A DNA stretch of 49,870 bases from Chloroflexota bacterium. GTDB lineage: Bacteria; Chloroflexota; Dehalococcoidia; SZUA-161; SpSt-899. The translations under genes and the position numbers were made by a program. A model generated the notes under the pieces. That model saw only the letters and a list, made by a program, of their open reading frames with translations, ran no database searches and was not told where the DNA came from. Positions 14,915-23,943 of the stretch are shown in pieces (position 1 is the stretch's first letter; each line of letters opens with the position of its first letter). Location of the stretch: assembly GCA_013203045.1 (NCBI GenBank), contig JABMQN010000016.1, forward strand, positions 1 through 49,870. The letters run 5' to 3'.

Positions 14915-15796
14915 TTATTCTGCCGCTGTACATGCGGCCAGCAATCCTTTACTTTCCAGAAAAGATCGTGCATCTGCCGGATTCTTTTCGCACTGGTGCA
15001 GATGAGGATCAACACCCAGAGCAAGAGCCAGAAGCTGGGTAAAGTAAATTATGGGCATTCTCAATTCACCCAGTTCCTTTTGATTCTCTCTAAGATTACA
15101 TTCACACAAAGGGCAGCTGACGGCTATCATTTCTGCACCACTTTCTTTGGCTGAGGAAAGTATCTCTCTGGTTCGATTAATCACGATTTCCGGATTGGCT
15201 ACAGCCTGATACGAACCGCAGCAGGTGGTCATATCTGGGAAGTCTACTGGTGTAGCACCAAGGGCCGTTATGAGATCGTTCAGCGCTTCGAGTTTGTTCG
15301 GCGGTTCAATGGCCGCTTCTTTGGGACGGTGAAGAGTGCATCCGTAGTACGCTGCTACCTTCAGGTCTTTAAGCGGATTCTGGACTTTGCCTTCGATCTG
15401 GTCCCAACCGACTTCATCTCGCAACACCTCCAGAAGGTGGACTACATTAATGTTCCCTGTATAATCCTCTTCCTCATCCATGAATGTGTTGAGCGTGTCC
15501 AGTTTGTCTGAGTTTTCCTTCACCAGCAGACTGGCTCGCTTTAACGTGTTGAAACAGAATGAACATACCGTTACGAGTTTATCGCCCCCCTGTTCCTGTG
15601 CCCGAATGAGGTTGCGAACCGGTGCGATCTGATGCATCAGGTCATCATCTGCAAAAGAAAAGACGGTTCCGCAGCAATTCCATCGGGGCAATTCCTCGAG
15701 TTCAACATCCAATGCCTCCATGGCCGCAACGGTGGACAAATCGAGATCCTGGGCTTTGGTCTTCAATGTGCATCCTGGAAGATAACTCAATTTCAT
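14915..15796 (-). CDS. HdrB-like CCG-domain subunit
   Basis: The protein has 293 residues with a GAGGGA ribosome binding site. It holds two CCG domains, LPGCTLK...RWNCCGT and YYGCTLH...TTCCGSYQA, followed by CPLCECN. These cysteines hold the non-cubane 4Fe-4S clusters of heterodisulfide reductase HdrB, where disulfides are split, and of the SdhE/TfrB-type subunits of unusual succinate dehydrogenases. Its operon position beside the fumarate reductase flavoprotein argues for a role as partner subunit of that enzyme. The electron donor (a thiol, quinol or HdrA-type flavoprotein) is not shown by the sequence. Confidence 0.88.
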   Translation of the reverse strand: MKLSYLPGCTLKTKAQDLDLSTVAAMEALDVELEELPRWNCCGTVFSFADDDLMHQIAPVRNLIRAQEQGGDKLVTVCSFCFNTLKRASLLVKENSDKLDTLNTFMDEEEDYTGNINVVHLLEVLRDEVGWDQIEGKVQNPLKDLKVAAYYGCTLHRPKEAAIEPPNKLEALNDLITALGATPVDFPDMTTCCGSYQAVANPEIVINRTREILSSAKESGAEMIAVSCPLCECNLRENQKELGELRMPIIYFTQLLALALGVDPHLHQCEKNPADARSFLESKGLLAACTAAE

Positions 15797-15806
15797 GTCT
15801 CGTCCC

Positions 15807-16205
15807 TCAAGCGGTGTGCTTCCTGAAACTGCTAATCAGGGCTATCTGAGGCAGTTTCGCAATAGTCTCTTCGGATAACTCACGCGGATTTACATAATCG
15901 ATATTTTCTCTTAAAGAAAGGAGCCGGACAGCTTCCATCACTTTGGCGATATCAATACCCCTCGGGCAGAGAGCTGTACAACTGAGGCAAGAGGCGCAGA
16001 CCCAGGGGAGTTTCGATTGTAAAACATCTTGTTCCATCCCTAATTGGGCTCGCCTCATCAGTTGTCTTGGGAGAATATCTGATTCAGCGAAGTTGGGGCA
16101 GGCTCCCGAACATGTCCCGCACTGATAGCATAGACCAATGTTTTGCCCGCTAATCTCCTTAACCTTACGAATGAAATCTGTTTTTTTGGGGTTGATCTTC
16201 TTCAT
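15807..16205 (-). CDS. HdrC-like 4Fe-4S protein
   Basis: From the ATG at 16205 (preceded by GAAGG) the protein is 132 residues; a TTG further upstream is less likely. It has two 4Fe-4S motifs, CYQCGTCSGACP and CASCLSCTALCP, followed by RGIDIAKVMEAVR, the HdrC layout. HdrC normally carries electrons between HdrA and HdrB. There is no HdrA in the window. The gene is 10 bases upstream of HdrB, so the two form a unit that feeds or drains the fumarate reductase. Confidence 0.88.
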   Translation of the reverse strand: MKKINPKKTDFIRKVKEISGQNIGLCYQCGTCSGACPNFAESDILPRQLMRRAQLGMEQDVLQSKLPWVCASCLSCTALCPRGIDIAKVMEAVRLLSLRENIDYVNPRELSEETIAKLPQIALISSFRKHTA

Positions 16206-16252
16206 AATACTAACCTTCAATCATAATGAAACAAATCCCCAACCTCACCTGG

Positions 16253-16305
16253 ATTCCGGATCCCACCTTCGCCTTCTGGCTCTGGCGGACAGGCAAGCCC
16301 GGAAT
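16253..16305. repeat. ATTCCGG palindromic intergenic repeat
   Basis: ATTCCGG (16253-16259) pairs with CCGGAAT (16299-16305) in the gap between fumarase alpha and HdrC. Its ends resemble the repeat at 7284-7354. Confidence 0.5.
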
Positions 16306-16328
16306 GATATATAACCAACTATCAACTA

Positions 16329-17174
16329 CTATAATACAGCTTCTTTGTGGCGAGCGCTGTGACATTGTATGTTTACCGCTACTGGCATACTGGCGATATG
16401 GGCTGGATATGTCTCTACGTGAACTGCCAGTGCAGTTGTGTTTCCTCCGAATCCCTGCGGTCCGGTTCCGAGGGCATTGACTCGCTTGAGTAATTCAGCT
16501 TCCAGATCAGCGACCTCGGGATCAGGATTTGGCTTTCCGACTTCGCGAAGCAATGATCGTTTCGCAATCAAAGCTGTCTGTTCGATAGTTCCACCAATAC
16601 CTACTCCAACAATAATCGGTGGACAGGGGTTGCTGCCAGCTTCTTCCACGACACTTACCACATAGTCGATGACTCCCTGTTTTCCTTGGGCTGGCTTGAG
16701 AACAGTTACTCGACTCATATTCTCACTGCCGCCACCTTTGGGCGCGACCGTAACTTTGAGCTGATCGCCCGGAACGATGCGTGTGTGGATGACTGCAGGT
16801 GTATTGTCTTTGGTGTTGACCCTTGCTGAGAAGGGTTGCGTGACCACCGATTTTCTTAGGTAACCCTCTTCGTATCCTTTTCTGATACCATCCTCGATTG
16901 CGGTGTAAAGATCGCCTCCGGTAACGTGTACATCCTGGCCGAGGTCGATAAAGATTACCGCCAGTCCGGTGTCCTGGCAGAGCGGAATGCGTTCTGTAGC
17001 GGCAATTTCAGCGTTTTGAAGAATCTGATCCAGTACCTGTTTAGCGACGTCAGATGTATCGTTATCCCTGCCTTTTTTCAGCGCTGCGATCACATCCTCG
17101 CCAAGATAGAAATTGGCTTCCTGACACATTCGGGCTACTTCTTGTGTGATTTTTGCTGTTTCAATTTCTCTCAT
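16329..17174 (-). CDS. Class I fumarate hydratase, N-terminal (alpha) subunit
   Basis: The ATG at 17174 has a good ribosome binding site (AGGAG, six-base spacer) and gives 281 residues; an ATG six codons upstream is less likely. Motifs are IPLCQDTGLAVIFIDLGQ with a cluster Cys, APKGGGSENMS, NPCPPIIVGVGIGGTIEQ and LGTGPQGFGGNTTALAV. It carries the catalytic 4Fe-4S cluster and partners the beta subunit at 11462-12016. It follows malate dehydrogenase, matching the reaction order oxaloacetate, malate, fumarate. Confidence 0.93.
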   Translation of the reverse strand: MREIETAKITQEVARMCQEANFYLGEDVIAALKKGRDNDTSDVAKQVLDQILQNAEIAATERIPLCQDTGLAVIFIDLGQDVHVTGGDLYTAIEDGIRKGYEEGYLRKSVVTQPFSARVNTKDNTPAVIHTRIVPGDQLKVTVAPKGGGSENMSRVTVLKPAQGKQGVIDYVVSVVEEAGSNPCPPIIVGVGIGGTIEQTALIAKRSLLREVGKPNPDPEVADLEAELLKRVNALGTGPQGFGGNTTALAVHVETYPAHIASMPVAVNIQCHSARHKEAVL

Positions 17175-17198
17175 GCTATGCTCCTGTTGCATGAATAA

Positions 17199-17231
17199 GG
17201 GCCTGTTATCCGTTTATTGGATATCAGGCCC
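17199..17231. repeat. GGGCCTG hairpin between mdh and fumarase alpha
   Basis: GGGCCTG (17199-17205) pairs with CAGGCCC (17225-17231), with ATCC/GGAT continuing the stem. There is no T-run, so it is more likely an mRNA-processing or stability element, or an inserted repeat, than a terminator. Confidence 0.5.
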
Positions 17232-17258
17232 ATAAATGATGGCTAGACTTTTTGAACC

Positions 17259-18185
17259 TTAGATACCCATGATCGGAAGCAAGCTTCGTACCGCTTCAGC
17301 GGATTTCTTTAAGCCGGCATCCTCATCAGGGCTGAGTTTGAGTTCTATGATCTGCTCGATTCCATCTTTACCGAGTTTGCACGGTATACCAGCGTACACT
17401 CCACTAATGCCGTATTCACCTTCAAGTAAAACTGAACAGGGTAGTATTTTTTTCTTATCGAGAAGGATCGCTTCAACCATTTGAGCTGACGCTACGCCCG
17501 GGGCATAGAAAGCGCTGCCGGTCTTGAGAAGATTGACGATCTCTGCGCCACCATTCACGGTGCGCTGTACCATCTCATCGATCTTGTCTTTTGGGATGAG
17601 ATCGGTGATGGGAACGCCACCAACGGTGCAAAGACTGATCACCGGTACCATGGTATCTCCGTGTCCACCTAGTACACATGTGAACACATCTGTCACTGAG
17701 ACATTCAATTCCTGAGATATGAAGGTCCGAAACCTGGCATTATCCAGAACTCCTGATTGGCCGAAAACCCTGTGTTTGGGGAACTTGCTCACATGAAGTG
17801 CCATCTGGCACATGGCATCAAGAGGATTACACACCACAACGATGATGCAATTCGGTGAGTGCTTTACTACATTCTCGGTAACACCCTCTACGATCTTAGA
17901 ATTGGTTTGGATTAAGTCATCACGGCTCATGCCGGGTTTACGGGCGATCCCGGAAGTGATGACCACAATATCCGAATTAGCGGTTTCCTCATAGCCATTT
18001 GTCCCGATAACATTGACGTCCACTCCGAGAACGGGGGTGGCTTCCAGCATGTCGAGGCCTTTGCCTTGAGGTAATCCTTCAACGATGTCTACTAAAACCA
18101 CATCGGCGATTCCCATCTCGGCAATCCTGAACGCACAGGTTGCCCCCACGTTTCCCGCTCCGATGACTGATACTTTGCTGCGCAT
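17259..18185 (-). CDS. mdh: Malate dehydrogenase
   Basis: At 308 residues it has the length of the LDH-like malate dehydrogenases common in anaerobes. Visible are the NAD-binding [14 protein letters not shown], the acidic VLVDIVEG that favours NAD over [42 protein letters not shown], and the catalytic GGHGDTMVP. The Arg in [10 protein letters not shown] is the malate/oxaloacetate-reading residue. It sits between the oxaloacetate-making carboxyltransferase and fumarase and probably runs toward malate. Confidence 0.95.
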   Translation of the reverse strand: MRSKVSVIGAGNVGATCAFRIAEMGIADVVLVDIVEGLPQGKGLDMLEATPVLGVDVNVIGTNGYEETANSDIVVITSGIARKPGMSRDDLIQTNSKIVEGVTENVVKHSPNCIIVVVCNPLDAMCQMALHVSKFPKHRVFGQSGVLDNARFRTFISQELNVSVTDVFTCVLGGHGDTMVPVISLCTVGGVPITDLIPKDKIDEMVQRTVNGGAEIVNLLKTGSAFYAPGVASAQMVEAILLDKKKILPCSVLLEGEYGISGVYAGIPCKLGKDGIEQIIELKLSPDEDAGLKKSAEAVRSLLPIMGI

Positions 18186-18211
18186 TGTTCAACTCCTAAT
18201 TATTATGGATT

Positions 18212-18256
18212 GCGGAAACCTTGTTTCCGCTTTTATGGCGCAAGTTCAACTTGCGC
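18212..18256. repeat. Two tandem perfect hairpins between mdh and carboxyltransferase
   Basis: GCGGAAAC (18212-18219) pairs with GTTTCCGC (18223-18230). GCGCAAGTT (18238-18246) pairs with AACTTGCGC (18248-18256) around a single base. Both lie in the 85-base gap between the two genes. Confidence 0.7.
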
Positions 18257-18270
18257 ACTCCAAATATTAC

Positions 18271-20235
18271 CTATGGTTTGATTACCGCTAGAACATCATC
18301 CCTGGCTACACTAGAACCCGGGCCGAAATTAACAGCTGCGATAGTACCTGCAACAGGGGCTGTTAGGGTATTTTGCATTTTCATTGCCTCGAGAATAACC
18401 ACTGCGTCACCTGCTTTGACCATGTCCCCTTCCTTCACTTCATAGCGGATAATCATTCCGGGCATGGGTGCAACCACTTTCTTTCCATCTACACCAGCTG
18501 GTGCAGGTGCGGGTTCAGCTTTCGGTTTTGCTGAGGGTGCGGCAGGAGCCGCTGCCCGTGCGGGAGCTGCTATCGTCATGGCCGGAGTCTCACCGACCGC
18601 TTCAACATCAACTTGATAATAATCATCATCAACATATACATTAAAAGTTCTGACGCCCGGCCCCTTTTCTGGTGACTCGACCTTTTCGGTGAGTTTGCCT
18701 GCTTTTGCTTTGGCGATCAGTTCATCTTCGGCCTCTATATCTTCCATGGTCTTGGGAGCGGCTGGTGGCTGCCAGTCGCTGGGGATTGATTTATCGATTC
18801 CATATTTGTATTTCAAAAAACGTGCGCCAGTGGTTGGGAACATGGCATAGAGGATCACATCCTGCTCATTCTTGGCGAACTCCCTGGATTCTTCCCTGGC
18901 ATCCTGCATTTCAGGCTCAAGTTCATCTGCGGCTCTGCACGTAATTGGCTTTTCGCCACGTTCATACCCTTTGAGGATTTTCTTTTGGATTTTCGGGTCG
19001 ATCGGTACGGGTGATTTGCCGTAAAGGCCGTAACAGTAATCCTTGGTCTCTTTAGCGATCATTTTGTATCGTCCGGCGAGAACGTTTTGAACTGCCTGAA
19101 CACCGATTAGCTGGCTGGTTGGGGTTACCAGTGGCGGGCAACCAAGTTCATCGCGGGTTCTGGCGGTTTCTGCTTGAACATCGGCAATTTTGTCCAATGC
19201 ATTGGCTTGTTTAAGTTGAGAAACCAAATTACTCCACATTCCACCCGGTATCTGATGAACAAGCACGCCTGCATCAATGGCTGACATGGTGGAAGTATCC
19301 AGGAAATCCCGATATTTTGGTGCGATTTCCTCCAGTTTTTGGGCTGCTTTCAATATCTGCTCAATATCCAGGCCTGTATCTCTATCGGTGCCATAGAGAG
19401 TTACCACTATCGGTTCGATGGCCGGCTGGGATGTACGCAGGGCAAATGGAGAAATGGCTGTATCGATAATATCCACACCGGCTTCGATGGCTTTAAGATA
19501 GGACATTGATGCTTGGCCGCTGGTGTAATGAGTGTGAAGTTCGATTGGAATCTTCAGAGCTTTTTTGAGCGCAGTTATCAACTCGAACGCATCATAAGGT
19601 GAAATGAGACCGGCCTGGTCTTTAATACAGATCGAATCAGCTCCCATATCCTGCAGAATACGAGCCTTATTGACATAGTAATCCATATTATATACCGGGC
19701 CGCCCATTCTTGGCTGGGTGAGGGAATAACAAACTGTTCCCTGGAAATGCTTGCCACATTTCTTGACCGCTTTACCGGCGCGCTCCATATTCCGCTCATC
19801 ATTCACCGCATCAAAAACGCGGAAAATATCGATACCAACTTCAGCGGCCTGCTCAACAAATGCATCGACTACATCATCGTTGTGATTCCGATAAGCGACC
19901 ACATTCTGGCCACGAAGTAGCATTTGGAATGGAGTTTTCGGCATCAGTTTTTTCAGAATCCGGGGTCTTTCCCAAGGGTCCTCCCCTAAATAGCGATGGG
20001 GCACGTCAAAGGTAGCTCCGCCCCATATCTCAACAGCATGAAAATTACATTTACTGATATCTTCAGCTATGTACTCGATATCTTCGGTGCGCATTCGGGT
20101 GGCCAGGAGGGATTGATGCCCATCGCGCAAGGTGGTATCGGTTATTTTAACCGGATTTTTTGCTTTAGGTCGTTTCTTAACCTTGTCCGTTGTTAAATCT
20201 CTGGCAAGAATTGGTCCGTCTTTGATTCCTTTCAT
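18271..20235 (-). CDS. Biotinylated carboxyltransferase subunit (transcarboxylase 5S / PycB / OadA type)
   Basis: The protein is 654 residues with AGGAAGGAG before the start. An HMGL-type TIM barrel opens with KITDTTLRDGHQSLLATRMR, which holds the metal and pyruvate site, and includes SICIKDQAGLISPYDAFE and ELHTHYTSGQA. A conserved carboxylase domain follows, then an Ala/Pro-rich linker (residues about 555-585) and a biotinyl domain with EAMKMQN, whose Lys carries biotin. It moves carboxyl groups between biotin and pyruvate/oxaloacetate. Next to a 12S-like subunit it could form a methylmalonyl-CoA:pyruvate transcarboxylase. No biotin carboxylase gene is in the window. Confidence 0.88.
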   Translation of the reverse strand: MKGIKDGPILARDLTTDKVKKRPKAKNPVKITDTTLRDGHQSLLATRMRTEDIEYIAEDISKCNFHAVEIWGGATFDVPHRYLGEDPWERPRILKKLMPKTPFQMLLRGQNVVAYRNHNDDVVDAFVEQAAEVGIDIFRVFDAVNDERNMERAGKAVKKCGKHFQGTVCYSLTQPRMGGPVYNMDYYVNKARILQDMGADSICIKDQAGLISPYDAFELITALKKALKIPIELHTHYTSGQASMSYLKAIEAGVDIIDTAISPFALRTSQPAIEPIVVTLYGTDRDTGLDIEQILKAAQKLEEIAPKYRDFLDTSTMSAIDAGVLVHQIPGGMWSNLVSQLKQANALDKIADVQAETARTRDELGCPPLVTPTSQLIGVQAVQNVLAGRYKMIAKETKDYCYGLYGKSPVPIDPKIQKKILKGYERGEKPITCRAADELEPEMQDAREESREFAKNEQDVILYAMFPTTGARFLKYKYGIDKSIPSDWQPPAAPKTMEDIEAEDELIAKAKAGKLTEKVESPEKGPGVRTFNVYVDDDYYQVDVEAVGETPAMTIAAPARAAAPAAPSAKPKAEPAPAPAGVDGKKVVAPMPGMIIRYEVKEGDMVKAGDAVVILEAMKMQNTLTAPVAGTIAAVNFGPGSSVARDDVLAVIKP

Positions 20236-20253
20236 TGATCTCCTTCCTATCGA

Positions 20254-20439
20254 TTACCGCAAAGGAACGATGCGTCGCTGCCATAAGCTGGACATCTGCA
20301 TGATCTCCTGCCGTCCGGAGGATTGCCACATACTCACTGTTGATGTAGGCCTTTGCATGGGAGCAGTAACAATCGCCTCTTCTTCGAGATAAGCGTTTAC
20401 GGCTGCCATTACTACTGCTACTTTTTTCTTCTCTGGCAT
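20254..20439 (-). CDS. Small carboxylase-associated subunit
   Basis: The protein is 61 residues with a ribosome binding site (GAGG) and sits between the two carboxyltransferase genes (18 and 25 bases). It begins MPEKKKVAVVMAAVNAYLEEEA, has a short Pro/Thr linker and ends GRQEIMQMSSLWQRR. This pattern, an Ala-rich helix, a linker and a W/R-rich tail, resembles the small epsilon/OadG-like C-terminal pieces that assemble acyl-CoA carboxylase complexes. There is no membrane helix, so it is not a full sodium-pump gamma subunit. The role as assembly subunit is inferred. Confidence 0.55.
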   Translation of the reverse strand: MPEKKKVAVVMAAVNAYLEEEAIVTAPMQRPTSTVSMWQSSGRQEIMQMSSLWQRRIVPLR

Positions 20440-20464
20440 TTTATCTATCCTCTATCCCCATAGC

Positions 20465-22018
20465 TTATACCGGGATGTTCCCGTGTTTCTTGGGTGGCCT
20501 GACTTCTCGCTTGGTGGAGAGTGTGTCAAATGCATTGATTATAGCGGTACGAGTGTCCTTGGGTTGAATTACTTCATCGACCAGACCGCGTGATGCGGCG
20601 ATATATGGATTGCACAGGGCTTCCTGATACTCACTGATCTTTTCCTTCTTGAAAGCCTGTGGGTTCTCAGCTTTTTTAAGGTCTTTTCCATAAAGGATAG
20701 GAATTGCTCCTTGAGCACCCATAACTGCGATTTCGGCAGTAGGCCAGGCAAATGTCATATCGGCGCCGAGTGCTTTGCTGCACATTGCCAGATATGAACC
20801 ACCATAGTCTTTTCGAGTAATCAGTGTAACCTTGGGAACTGTGGCTTCCGAATAACACCACAGGATTTTGGCTCCATGCCGAATAATACCGGACCATTCC
20901 TGATCAGTGCCGGGAAGATACCCAGGTACATCAGCGATGGTCAGCATAGGAATATTGAAAGCGTCACAGAATCGAACAAAACGCGTAAGTTTATCAGAAG
21001 CATCTACGTCCAGACAGCCAGCGAGGAACATAGGCTGGTTAGCGATGATTCCTACAGATCGGCCGTCGAAGCGGGCAAAGCAAGTAATAAGGTTTTTGGC
21101 GAAATAGTAATGAGGTTCCAGAATTACGCCATCGTCCACGATCGCTTCGATAATCTTCCTCATATCATAGACCTGCATGGCGATATCCGGAATGATGGTA
21201 TCGAGTTCTGCAACAGTTCGGTTGGGATCATCATTAGTTGGAATAAAAGGGGGGTCATCCATATTGTTATCAGGTAAGTAACTCAGGAGAGCCTTTATCT
21301 GTTCGATAGCTTCGGCATCACTATCACATGCGAAATTACATACACCGCTTTTGGTTGAATGTGTCATGGCGCCACCCAGTTCCTCCTGGGTTATCTCTTC
21401 ACCGGTGACTTCCTTTATGACTGCCGGGCCGGTAATGAACATATAGCTGGTTTTCTTGACCATGAAGATCCAGTCGGTCATAGCTGGGGAATATACTGCT
21501 CCACCCGCACTTGGCCCCATAATAGCTGATATCTGAGGAATAACACCGGAAGCACATGCATTACGGAAGAAGATATCGCCATACCCGGAGAGGGCATCAA
21601 CACCTTCTTGAATGCGAGCTCCGCCTGAATCATTGAACCCGACAAGAGGGCAACCGATCTTCATTGCCAGGTCCATGACCTTGCATATTTTTTTGGCGTG
21701 CATTTCACCCAGTGTGCCGCCAGTTGCAGTGAAATCCTGAGAGTAGGCACACACCTTACGACCGTTTACGGTTCCATGTCCGGTGACAACGCCTTCACCA
21801 GGCACGAAGGTTTTATCCATTCCAAATAGTGTTGCCCGATGACGAACAAACATGTCAGTCTCGCGAAAACTGCCGGGATCGAAAAGAAGCTCTAGCCGTT
21901 CTCTAGCTGTCAGTTTGCCTGAATCGTGATGTTTTTTTATGCGATCAGGCCCTCCCATGGCCAGTTCTTTTTCTTTTCTTTGATTTAAGTCATCCAATCG
22001 GTCTGAAACGTATCCCAC
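20465..22018 (-). CDS. Methylmalonyl-CoA/propionyl-CoA carboxyltransferase subunit (12S / MmdA / PccB type)
   Basis: The GTG at 22018 follows an excellent ribosome binding site (AGGAGG, 7-base spacer) and gives 517 residues, the normal family length; longer frames would start upstream of the predicted promoter. Motifs: KLTARERLELLFDPGSF, FNDSGGARIQEGVDALSGYG, GPSAGGAVYSPAMTDW and VTGEE, and the C-terminal PPKKHGNIP shared with the Propionibacterium transcarboxylase 12S subunit and PccB/MmdA proteins. It transfers carboxyl between biotin and propionyl-CoA. It heads the operon running to fumarase beta. Confidence 0.9.
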   Translation of the reverse strand: MGYVSDRLDDLNQRKEKELAMGGPDRIKKHHDSGKLTARERLELLFDPGSFRETDMFVRHRATLFGMDKTFVPGEGVVTGHGTVNGRKVCAYSQDFTATGGTLGEMHAKKICKVMDLAMKIGCPLVGFNDSGGARIQEGVDALSGYGDIFFRNACASGVIPQISAIMGPSAGGAVYSPAMTDWIFMVKKTSYMFITGPAVIKEVTGEEITQEELGGAMTHSTKSGVCNFACDSDAEAIEQIKALLSYLPDNNMDDPPFIPTNDDPNRTVAELDTIIPDIAMQVYDMRKIIEAIVDDGVILEPHYYFAKNLITCFARFDGRSVGIIANQPMFLAGCLDVDASDKLTRFVRFCDAFNIPMLTIADVPGYLPGTDQEWSGIIRHGAKILWCYSEATVPKVTLITRKDYGGSYLAMCSKALGADMTFAWPTAEIAVMGAQGAIPILYGKDLKKAENPQAFKKEKISEYQEALCNPYIAASRGLVDEVIQPKDTRTAIINAFDTLSTKREVRPPKKHGNIPV

Positions 22019-22064
22019 CAGATATCCTCCTGTGATGTGAGCATTTTTGCACGAGTTCATGACT

Positions 22065-22093
22065 ATTCTAAGCCAAATGGAGTTCAAACGCAA
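22065..22093 (-). promoter_or_regulatory. Promoter of the carboxyltransferase-fumarate reductase block
   Basis: On the minus strand TTGCGT (22088-22093) and TAGAAT (22065-22070) are 17 bases apart. Transcription would start near 22058, leaving a ~40-base leader with the AGGAGG site before the GTG at 22018. Confidence 0.45.
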
Positions 22094-22133
22094 GGAACAA
22101 TGGTGCTTTTTGCGACTATTTTTTGATCAATGA

Positions 22134-22142
22134 TGGTATAAT
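22134..22142 (+). promoter_or_regulatory. Extended -10 promoter for mutL
   Basis: TGGTATAAT contains a perfect -10 hexamer (22137-22142) plus the extended TG. It points toward mutL, with a predicted leader of about 95 bases. Confidence 0.4.
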
Positions 22143-22245
22143 ACACCAAATTTAGACTCTGCTTATTCAAAGTGATGTTCTTGACTTTTGTGAAGAACCT
22201 TATCGTTTTGCTAAAATAGAGCAACAATTAGCGAGAAATATAAAA

Positions 22246-23943
22246 TTGGCTATACAAATATTATCACCCCTGGTTGTTTCCAAGATTGCGGCGGGCGAAG
22301 TCGTGGAAAGACCAGCCTCAGTGTTGAAAGAACTCGTAGAAAACTCACTGGATGCCGGAGCCAATCATATTTCCGTTGAGGTTTCCGGAGGGGGAATACA
22401 GTTAATTCGTGTTATTGATAATGGTAGTGGTATTCCTGAGGATGAACTGGAAATCGCTTTTGAGAGGCATGCCACCAGTAAGATAACGTCTGAAAGTGAT
22501 ATTGAAGGTATCTTAAGCCTGGGTTTCCGAGGTGAAGCTCTGCCAACGATCGCTTCGGTTGCTGATGTCTCAATGCTAACAAGATATCGAGATGAAGTAG
22601 CTGGGACATCTGTCATATTAGAAAATGGGACTATTAAAAATAAGAAAAGGCAGGGATGTCCACAAGGGACAACAGTGACTGTACGGAACTTGTTCGAGAA
22701 TGTTCCGGCTCGGCTGAAGTTTCTAAAATCTATTGCCACAGAGAACAGCCATATAAGTCAGTTGGTGACTCAATACAGTATGGCTTTTCCGGAGGTGAAG
22801 TTCAGTCTTCTAATGAACGAGCGTATCACATTACGTACACCGGGAAATGGTGATTTGAGGGATGCTCTTGTTGAGGTTTATGGTCTGGAAACTGCACAGT
22901 CGATGTTGGAGATAACCACAAACGAAGGTGGCGTCAGTGGATTCATCAGTCCATCATCCGTGAGTCGCTCTAATCGAAACTACTTGAGCTTTTTCGTCAA
23001 TCGTCGTTGGATTCAAAATAGGATGATTTCATATGCTACTGAAGAGGCTTATCAGGGCATGTTGATGACGGGAAAGCATCCGATAGTGGTTCTCAATATC
23101 GCGCTGCCGTCGGGGGATATTGATGTCAATGTTCATCCCACTAAACGGGAAATAAAATTCCGCAATGAACGTGATGTTTTTCTAGCAGTGCAAAAAGCCG
23201 TGAGGGAGACCCTGGTGGGTTATACCCCAATTCCAAATATGAGGGTCAGTACACCTCTTTTTACGAGTCCTCAACTCACGACCATTCCGATGCCCATCAA
23301 AGAAAACATGGGGCCATCTTCAAGTGGTACATTGCTTGCTAGAGAATCGTGCCAGATTGAAACAACAACGCAATTACCGATTCTCCGGCTGATCGGTCAG
23401 TTGCGGAACACTTATATAATTACAGAAGGCCCCGACGGAATGTATCTGATTGACCAGCATGCGGCTCACGAAAGAGTTCTATTCGAAAAGATAAAAGAGC
23501 AGCAGGCAAAGCAATCGGTGGAAGTGCAGGGATTGCTGGAACCGATAACGATTGATGTCACTGCTCAGCGAGAGGATTTCCTAAGATCGCAAGGCGAAGT
23601 TCTTAGCGAAGCCGGTTTTACCTTGGATCGGTTTGGGGAACGAACGTATCTATTGCGTGCAGTGCCGGCGGTGCTGCATAGGCAAAACATTCCTCAAGTG
23701 TTAGCAGAGATAATTGATTCACTGGGGGAATTACAAAGTAGCGACTGGCGGGAACGGATTGTGGTTTCGCTTGCATGCCACGGAGCGATCAGGGCAGGTC
23801 AGACATTGAATATTCAAGAGATGGAGGAACTGATGCATCAACTTGAAGAAACAGCGTTACCTCGCACTTGCCCCCACGGTAGACCAACAATGATACAATT
23901 CAGCGTCTCCCAACTCGAAAGCGAATTTGGGAGACGAGGGTAG
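22246..23943 (+). CDS. mutL: DNA mismatch repair protein MutL
   Basis: The protein has 565 residues from a TTG start. The N-terminal GHKL ATPase is complete: IAAGEVVERPASVLKELVEN, LDAGA, DNGSGI, ATSKI and GFRGEAL. The C-terminal dimerisation/endonuclease region has DQHAAHERVLFEKI, a variant of the nuclease DQHA-x2-E-x4-E metal site, plus SLACHGAIRAGQTL and CPHGRPTM, so the protein is probably an endonuclease-type MutL. No mutS is in the window. The TAG stop codon lies inside a perfect palindrome (23940-23968). Confidence 0.95.
   Translation: MAIQILSPLVVSKIAAGEVVERPASVLKELVENSLDAGANHISVEVSGGGIQLIRVIDNGSGIPEDELEIAFERHATSKITSESDIEGILSLGFRGEALPTIASVADVSMLTRYRDEVAGTSVILENGTIKNKKRQGCPQGTTVTVRNLFENVPARLKFLKSIATENSHISQLVTQYSMAFPEVKFSLLMNERITLRTPGNGDLRDALVEVYGLETAQSMLEITTNEGGVSGFISPSSVSRSNRNYLSFFVNRRWIQNRMISYATEEAYQGMLMTGKHPIVVLNIALPSGDIDVNVHPTKREIKFRNERDVFLAVQKAVRETLVGYTPIPNMRVSTPLFTSPQLTTIPMPIKENMGPSSSGTLLARESCQIETTTQLPILRLIGQLRNTYIITEGPDGMYLIDQHAAHERVLFEKIKEQQAKQSVEVQGLLEPITIDVTAQREDFLRSQGEVLSEAGFTLDRFGERTYLLRAVPAVLHRQNIPQVLAEIIDSLGELQSSDWRERIVVSLACHGAIRAGQTLNIQEMEELMHQLEETALPRTCPHGRPTMIQFSVSQLESEFGRRG

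Noticed and set aside
20876-21277. Plus-strand 133-codon open frame inside the carboxyltransferase gene
   Set aside because: Antisense shadow of a strongly conserved gene, with no ribosome site or recognisable product.
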